Positions 53,301-62,300 of a DNA stretch of 64,000 bases are shown piece by piece. Numbering within the stretch: position 1 is the first letter of the stretch; each line of letters starts with the position of its first letter. Source of the stretch: Hirundichthys speculiger (lineage: Eukaryota; Chordata; Actinopteri; Beloniformes; Exocoetidae); assembly GCA_018398805.1 (NCBI GenBank), contig JAGFBZ010000715.1, positions 62,001 through 126,000 of the forward strand, given 5' to 3'. The position numbers were made by a program, and so were the translations under genes. Below the pieces are notes generated by a model. It saw only the letters and a list, made by a program, of their open reading frames with translations, did not search any database and was not told the origin of the DNA.

Positions 53301-56300
53301 CGTACCTGAGAGTCCTCCTCCGGGTAAATCTCATCTTCGGCGTCTCCGAGGATCAGGCGGAAACCAGGCAAGAGGCCTCCGGGTCCAGACGGGGACGGAG
53401 GCAGTCTGTGCAGAGAGACACAGTCTCAGAAATCTCCCCACTCCCCCCATCTGACGCTTCACCTGCACACCTGTACCCACCCAGGTTTGCTTTCCTCCAG
53501 CCCGGCGCTCGGTTCTCCGTCTGATGCATCAGATGAAGAGTTGTCCGTGTCTTCAGACAAGACAATGATGGACTCTTCTTCCAGTCTCACATGTGGAAAC
53601 CATTTCCTTGCTAGTTTGATTTCCTCAGATGCAGATGTGATGGGTCGGTCCCCACACTCGTCTTTTAGAGACGAGGAACAAGGTTGGTCATCAGAGGTGG
53701 GCTGCTGATGTGAGGGAAGTATACTGCCAGGTACGTGAGAACTTTTGTTGGTCAGAGTTTGGACGGTCAATGGTGCAGGTTTGGATCTTTGCTTGAAGGC
53801 TGAGTGGGACGGGAACGACCATCGGACTGACGTGGTTGTTCCTCACTGTCGGTGCGCTGCAGACGACCGGGTTGCTGAGCAGCGTGGGAAGCTGAGCGGG
53901 AATGCAGGCGGACATCTGGTACACTGGCCGAGTGTTACTCAGCAGCACGATGGGGGGCTGGTTCTGTCCGATAACGGCTTGTTGGTTCAGAGCCGGCGCT
54001 AACTGGACAGGTGTGGAGAGGGGACTGCAGACGGATGGTAGCAACTGGATCGCCTCCACAGACTTCACAAACTGAACAAATGAGGTTTTTTTGGGGAGGA
54101 GCTTGTACGTTTTAACTTGACTGATCCTAGGAAGTGGAGACAGGGGCAGAGGAGGAAGAGGAGGAGAGGACAGTGGTGGAGGAAGTACAGGTGGATGAAG
54201 ATGAGACGGCAGGAGAGGAGGAGGAGAGGACAGTGGTGGATGAAGTACAGGTGGATGAAGATGAGACGGCAGGAGAGGAGGAGGAGAGGACAGTGGTGGA
54301 GGAAGTACAGGTCAATGAAGATGAGACGGCAGGAGAGGAGGAGGAGAGGACAGTGGTGGAGGAAGTACAGGTGGATGAAGATGAGACGGCAGGAGAGGAG
54401 GAGGAGAGGACAGTGGTGGAGGAAGTAACAGGTCAATGAAGATGAGACGGCAGGAAAGGAGGAGGAGAGGACAGTGGTGGAGGAAGTACAGGTCAATGAA
54501 GATGAGACGGCAGGAAAGGAGGAGGAGAGGACAGTGGTGGATGAAGATGAGACGGCAGGAGAGGAGGAGGAGAGGACAGTGGTGGATGAAGATGAGACGG
54601 CAGGAGAGGAGGAGGAGAGGACAGTGGTGGAGGAAGTACAGGTGGATGAAGATGAGGAGGAGGAGAGGGGATTACTGGACTGATTTGATGATGAACTTGC
54701 TGAAAAGGTGCAGGAGGTGGAGGAAGGACTAGTCCCTGTCAGAGGAGACTCTGACTTATTTTCAGGAGTACTGGCAGAGGATTTCGCCTCCCTGGAGAAC
54801 TTCTGTTGCTTCCACTTCCAATTTGGGCCTGGCTGATAAACCTCTGAGAGCATCGACTTAGTAATAATGTTGATCCGAACACCCGAGTCAGGACATTGTA
54901 GGGAGGCAGTTGTGGTTTGGGGTTGGAGGCCATTAGAGGAGCAGTGACTGGTGTGAGATGTTGTGGGATGAGTCACTGATGAGGAGGAAAGAGGAAGTTT
55001 GGGCTGATTGGATGAGAGTTTCTGCATCTGAGGGGGACAGTCGGCGGATGAAGGAGGACGACTTAACTGACTTGAGTTGGGGTCTAATCGTGGAGAGGGA
55101 CAACTTGTTACAACAGGGGCGTTAAATGTGGTCACAGAGCTGATTTGAGGGGTTCGGCCTTGAGGTGCCGTGAAGGTCAAGGTGGGGGCAGGTACAGAAA
55201 TGAGATTTGTTATAATGGGAAGGGCGATGTTGGTGACCGTACCAATTTGAAAGGTAGGGCTTTGGAGCACTGCACAGGTTGAGGAGTAGCTCTGTGGAGC
55301 CATGGCGGTTGCAGAGAAGGAGGACGGTGGGAGGTGGCTGACTGAACTGGTACAGCTTCCAGTTTGAGAGACACGAGTGCTGAAGGGTGTGGAAATGGTG
55401 GACGTGGAAGGAGCAAGAGAGGGGGGGTGGGAGGTGGACGAAGGAAGGTGACATGACTGATAAGAAGGTAAAGTTGACGATGTGGAATAATGACCGACTG
55501 GAGGAAGTGACGCACCACCAACAAGGGTTGCAGTCTCACAGCTGGAGGAGGTGCTGGCATGTTTGGAGGAGGACGAGGAGGGTGGATTTGAAACGGGAAG
55601 ACTGGTTTTAGTGGGCTGCATGTAAATGGGGGCGCAGAGGGTGGTTGGAGAAATGCTGGGGGAAGGAGAAGTTTCTGTGTTCCCACTGACAGCAGGGGAC
55701 ACACTAAAGGGGATCCAGGACACATTCAAGTTTACCTGGAAAAAGAAACAATGAAGTCAAATCACCATAATCTACCAATCAGAACATACAGGACATCATG
55801 CTCAGATGGTGCAACCTCCCATCAACCTTTGCACCTGGATCCCACCCAAACTCTGGACTAAAGAGCTGGACGAGCCCCATATGATGCAAGTTATCAGAAG
55901 AGCGGTTTCAAAGCTGCTTTTTCGTTTTAAGGCTGATTTATGCTTCCGAACAGCAGATATACACAGGCTACGCACGTACACCATCTTTGGAATTTCTACT
56001 TGTGCGTTGATGTTTGTGTTGCTCTGTAATTACATCAGCCAGACCCTAGAGGGCAGCGAGCATTTACTTCTGCAGCGCTGTAGCCTCCAGTGCTGACCTT
56101 CCTTTTGTCTACTTTCTTGTATGCAGCTCAAACTTAGCAACGAAGCAAATAAAGCATATTATGTGTGAGTTGACAGCGATAAATGTTGAGCATAATTTTT
56201 TTTTTTTTTATAAGATACAGCAGCAAACCATCGTTCTACCCAACTTGAAGATGAAGAAGCAGCAGCAGCAGAAAATACGAAGACTAAGAAGAACAAATCT

Positions 56301-59300
56301 AACAAGTTGACCAAGCACATTTCTTGAGGTCCGCACAGACGCAACAAATAGTCACACTTGGAGAGGTGTGTGTCAGAAGTGAAAATCCTGTTGGTCAGAA
56401 CTGACCCCGTCAAACCATGGTTAATTCTTTTTTTTGCTTGTCCGTCTTAGCTAATGCTAATGTATGATGCTCGTTAATGTTACCTCATATTCATTCAGAT
56501 CAAATCTGTCCAAACATCTTCATTTCTGATGGCGCTAACAAAACTACATCCAAAACAAGTCCTGGCTTCCTGAAGTGAGGACCACTGGAGCTCCACTGGG
56601 ACTCATGGGTTGACCAAGCCCAGCGGCATCGATCTCCGGCTCCCAGCAGAGCTCCCAATGGTCCTGGTTTCATCTCTAGCAGCACTTAGTTCGCATGTCA
56701 TTTTCTAGCGGTCTGGTTGGTCAAATTGGAAGGACCCTGAAATGATCTGCTTGACCGGAGAACCCAGCTGCTACAAAAAGGTGATGAGCAAGAGGTAGTC
56801 TAGCCGGTAAGCCTTGGCTAGCAGACGTCATTCAAATCCTTCCTGAACCCTTTCAGGCTAACCCAAAACCATCACAGTGGTCTCTCACCACAGGTAACTT
56901 GCACAAGAAACAAATATAGAAATGATGAAAGGTCTTGTTGTTTACCAAATTTTAAAATAGCTTCAACATCCTCCTTCCCAGTGAGAATCTTCAGGTCAAC
57001 CATTGTTGAAGGTGGTGATGGATCCTGATAAGCAAGGTCTTTCACCTGAGACGTAACCTGGAAAAGAAAAACAGTAAAAGGTCACACTGGTTTCTTAAAG
57101 TGGCCGTGACATGTTTTTCTGTGTTTTGGGACTCGTCAAAATTAAGGATTCTTACTTGGACATCATCTTAAGCATCTTGAAAAAGACATTTTTTTGGTCA
57201 TCAGGTGAAGATTACCTCGATCGGTCAAATTCTACAATCGACTAAGGAGACGGCAAACGTTCATGAGAAGGCCATCTTCAAGTGTCATTGCTGTTGGTTT
57301 TCCAGCCATCGGCTTGTAGCTCTACAGCTGTGGTTCCTCCGTTTGACAACTTTCACACTCTGGACTTGTACGTGCTCATGAAGCCATCTCTGCCCCGCAG
57401 GGAAAGCTTCCCTTACATTCAACCACTGAGAAAACACTTAAAGACATCATTGTCTCATTGAAGAAATTATTAGGAGTAGTTAACTGCCACATCAAGAACA
57501 CCAGGGTCAATCCAACGACTCCGTGTCTGACGGTCAGAATCAGGAGTTGTGCAGCTTGACGGCTGCCGGCAGTAATGATTTGCTGTGGTGCATCTTGGTG
57601 GGGTCAGTCGAGCACTGAATGACCTCCTGTATATGACCAAGGGTGCTCCGCCTTCTCCATGACCTGCACCTTGGACAGTGTCCTCCTTTCCAACACCACT
57701 GTGAAAGTCCAGCATCATTCCCACAACATCACTGGCCTTTCACATCAGTCTGTTTAATCAGTGTCATATGGCAGTCTGTTGTGGATATTCCTGATCATGC
57801 CAGATCAATAGTCTTGTCCAGCCTTTTTTATAAGTGTTGTAAGTGTGAAGGTTTTCTTTAAAGACTTCATCATGAATGTGTAGATGCCATTTCTCCATTT
57901 GCTCTCAGCGTTCCAACACTCTCTCTTCTGATGTGCAACATCCAGACAATATTTTTACCTTTTCAGGTGCAGTAACATCAATAATTTGAAGTCTTTTCCA
58001 TTCAGAGTTATCAACAAGCACGTCAGCAGACTCCGACAGTCGTCTCTCTGACGTAGACATGACTTCCATGAAAAGGTGAGCAGTCTGTTCGTATGTAATC
58101 GTCTTCTCACAGAAACCGAAGAAGCTGATGTTTCAGAGGAAACACAGAAGCGGTCAGAGAGGCCAACGTCCTCCACAACAGGGTCAGAAATATCAACAGC
58201 CTTGCTGGTGACCAGATCCAGCGTGAGGCCTCGTCAGTGTGTGGCCTCTTTTACTTGCTGAACAGTTGCTGAACAGTTGCTGAACAGTTGCTGAACAGTT
58301 GCTCAACAGTTGCTCAACAGTTGCTCAACAGTTGCTCAACAGTTGCTCAACAGTTGTACAGTTGCTGTACAGTTGCTCAACAGTTGTACAGTTGCTGTAC
58401 AGTTGCTGAACAGTTGCTGAACAGTTGCTGTACAGTTGCTGAACAGTTGCTCAACAGTTGCTCAACAGTTGTACAGTTGCTGTACAGTTGCTCAACAGTT
58501 GTACAGTTGCTGAACAGTTGCTGTACAGTTGCTGAACAGTTGCTGAACAGTTGCGTACAGTTGCTGAACAGTTGCTGTACAGTTGCTGTACAGTTGCTGT
58601 ACAGTTGCTGAACAGTTGCTGTACAGTTGCTCAACAGTTGTACAGTTGCTGTACAGTTGCTGAACAGTTGCTGTACAGTTGCTCAACAGTTGTACAGTTG
58701 CTGTACAGTTGCTGGACAGTTGTACAGTTGCTGTACAGTTGCTGAACAGTTGCTGTACAGTTGCTGAACAGTTGTACAGTTGCTGAACAGTTGCACAGTT
58801 GCTGAACAGTTGCACAGTTGCTGAACAGTTGTACAGTTGCTGAACAGTTGCTGAACAGTTGCTGTACAGTTGCTGAACAGTTGTACAGTTGCTCAACAGT
58901 TGCTGAACAGTTGCTGTACAGTTGCTAAACAGTTGCTGTACAGTTGCTGTACAGATGCTGAACAGTTGTACAGTTGCTGAACAGTTGTACAGTTGCTGAA
59001 CAGTTGTACAGTTGCTGAACAGTTGCTGTACAGTTGCTGTACAGTTGCTCAACAGTTGCTGTACAGTTGCTGAACAGTTGTACAGTTGCTGAACAGTTGC
59101 TGAACAGTTGTACAGTTGCTGAACAGTTGGATCATCACTGTAAATGTTTAAATCAGCAGCTATGACGACCCAGCTGAAGCCTGTTGTGATAAGAGCAGCA
59201 GCTCAGAGAAGTTGTTGGTAACACCTGCAGAGAACCTTGGAGGGGTTTTCTCCAGCTTCCTCCCGCGGACTCAAAACATCCACCTCAGGTAGACTAGTGA

Positions 59301-62300
59301 TCCTAAACCGACTGTACGAGCGAGCGTGAATGTGCACGGTTGTTTGTCTCCGTGTTGCCACGGTGACCTGCCCAGCTGCACTCCACCTCTGGATGAAAGG
59401 ACATCTCCATGAGTGTCACATCAGTCTTACAGCGCTGTCCTGAGGCCTGGCCGTTTCCTGACCCACCACAGTGCTACAGTGATGAATTATCATCTAAGAA
59501 GTGACCAGAGGCTCAACAAAACAAGGTAAACATACACTATATTACCAAAAGTATTGGCTCACCTGCCTTGACTCACATAAGAGCTCTAGTTTTTGGAGAT
59601 ATCTCACTGGTCATCGTTTTGGAGATATACTGGTTCTAACAGCTGTTAACTGTTTTAACGGCTGTTAACTGTTTTAACGGCTGTTAACTGTTTTAACGGC
59701 TGTTAACTGGAGTTAGCACTCGGACCACGGGACCGGGCATGAAAAGGAGCGCTGGACACTAGCAGCTCCTCTAGTACACCAGACCGGTGTACTGAAACCT
59801 GAATTTCCCCCTTGGGGGATTAATAAAGTATTTTTGAATTTGAATTTTTGTAGTTCATCCCATTCCTAATCAATATGACGTGGGTCCACCCTTTGCAGCT
59901 AGAACAGCTTCAACTCTTCTGGGAAGGCTGTCCACAAGGTTTAGGAGTGTGTTTATGGGGATTTTTGACCATTCTTCCAGAAGAACATTTGTGAGGTCAA
60001 AGACTGATGTTGGACCAGAAGGTCTGGTTCTCAGTCTCTGCTCTAATTCATCCCAAAGGTCTTCTATCAGGTTGAGGTCAGGACTCTGTACAGGCCAGTC
60101 AAGTTCATCCACACCAGACTCTTCCATCCATGTCTTTATGGACCTTACTTTGTGCACTGGTGCACAGTCATGTTGGAAGAGGAAGGGACCAGCTCCAAAC
60201 TGTTCCCACAAAGTTGGGATCATGGAATTGTCCAGAATGTCTTGGTCTGCTGAAGCATTCAGAGTTCCTTTCACTGGAACTACCAGCTCCTGAAAAACAA
60301 CCCCACACCATAATCCCTCCTCCACCAAACTTTACACTTGGATCAATGCAGTCAGACCAGTACCGTTCTCCTGGAAACCACCAAACCCAGACTCTTCCAT
60401 CAGATTGCCAGATGGAGAAGCGTTCCTCCACTGCTCTAGAGTCCAGTGGTGGCTGCTTTACACTGCTGCATCTGACGCTTTGCATTGTTCTTGGTGATGT
60501 CTGGCTTGGATGCAGCTGCGTCACCATGGAAACCCATTCATGAAGCTCTCTGCTCTGTTGTTGAGCTGATCTGAAGGCCACATGAAGTTTGGACGTCTGT
60601 AGTGATCGACTCTGCAGAAAGTTGGCGACCTCTTTGTACACTATGCTCTTCAGCATCCTCTGACCCCGCCCCCTCAGTTTACCTGTCCTACCACTTCGTG
60701 GCTGAGTTGGTTTCGTTCCCAAACACTTCCATTTCCTTATAATACAGCTGACAGTTGACTGTGGAATATTTAGGAGAGAGGAAATTTCACCGCTGGATTT
60801 GTTGCTCAGGTGTCATCCTATCACAGTTCCACCCTGGAATTAACTGAGCTCCTGAGAGCGACCCATTCTTTCTAAAATGTTTGTAAAAAACAGTCTGCAT
60901 GTCTAGGTGCTTAATTTAATACACCTGTGGCCATGGAAGTGACTGGAACACCTGATTCTGATGATTTGGATGGGTGAGCAAATACTTTTGGAAATATAGT
61001 GTATATTGTAATGTTACTGTCATCAAAGGACTCAGTTTTCAGGGTCCTGAGAACAATTCCTTCGTGTCATCGCTGAGTAGGCTTGGGTGGTATTACAATA
61101 ATACGGTATACTTCCGGTATTTAAAAATAGCAGCAGTATCAGTTTCAATACCGTCATAAAAAAATTGTTTAATTTAAAATCATTATTTAGCCTCTGAATT
61201 GATTTCTGTGGTTTAAAGTTTAGTTTCTCTCCTGTATCGCTGTGTGTACTGTGTGTTCTGCTTTGTTTTACCGTTTATTCATGTTCGCTTGCAGCTGATC
61301 TCGGTTTGACTCGTCCTGTTAAGGTACTGACGATGAAAACAACACTTCCTGAGTTTTCTGCTTCATAATAAAAGCTTTTAATTAAACTAATAATGTTGGA
61401 CTTTTATGTTGAAGAATTTATAGGAAGTGGAAACGTCCAGCATCAGACACTTTACTATAAAGCGCGTTTCAGCAAACACAAACCTCGGCAGCAGACAGAG
61501 AGGAGCTGGAGCAGAGAAGGAACAGTTAAAACTACAGTGAAAAGCAAGAAATACACAAAATAAATAACAACTGTAGTTGAGCCAACTTTATATTGAAGCA
61601 CTGAACTGCTGTTTCGAGGTAAACTTGCCTTTTTTTTCCAGGCGCGTCAACGCTGGGAATAGGACAGCGGCGTGAAGCCCCGCGGCAGCGTGCCTGGGGT
61701 TCATAATGGGGGCGGCTGTTTTGACGCGCGGCGTCCGCCTGCAGTGTGTGTTCGTCTTAATAGTCGCGGGAATACCGTATACCCCGGTAAAATGTGAGGG
61801 AAGTTTGACGGTATCAAAATTTGGATACCACCCAAGCCTATCGCTAAGGTTGGATTGCCTTGTAATGTTGTGTTCTCCACGCTATGAAGCGCAGAGTTTA
61901 CGTCTGTACAGCAAGGATCAAGTAAGTTTTCCATCCTGATGAATCTGCCAGTAGTTCCTTACTAAATACTTTGCTTTTGCTTTGAAAATGTCTCCAAAGA
62001 TTTGAGTCTTTGGTCGCTGAGGAAAGCCTGGTCAAGGACTGGACGCAGCTTCCCAGGAGTGTTTTGACCAGGTCATGATTTTATGTTTCCTGTCACATTA
62101 TCAATGACAGTCACGGTGGACAAAAGTCAGACTGATTTCAAGGAGCAGAAATCAACTGGGACAATACACTAACTTGAGAGGACACAAACATCTGAGAGGA
62201 CAGGCCAAGAAACAAGCGTTTCATGGATGTGGAGGAGTCGTTTTTTGTTCATGGGCTGATTAATCCTGCAACCAGGTCAGTAGGTATATTTTATTTTCCA

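Noticed and set aside
54117..54732. + strand Arg/Glu-rich frames ([24 protein letters not shown])
   Set aside because: Antisense of the TIF1-like Ser-rich minisatellite; the - strand continues a clear gene, the + strand does not.
55210..55725. Alternative proline-rich frame over the TIF1-like linker
   Set aside because: It would satisfy the phase of the exon before, but its composition is that of a shifted Ser/Thr-rich frame and it ends without a splice site joining the PHD exons. Kept only as a test in the findings.
58288..59052. Long Cys/Val/Gln-rich frames on both strands
   Set aside because: Read-through of the 11-bp minisatellite; no splice or start context.
60130..60543. + strand 137-residue frames
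   Set aside because: Antisense of the Tc1 transposase pseudogene.
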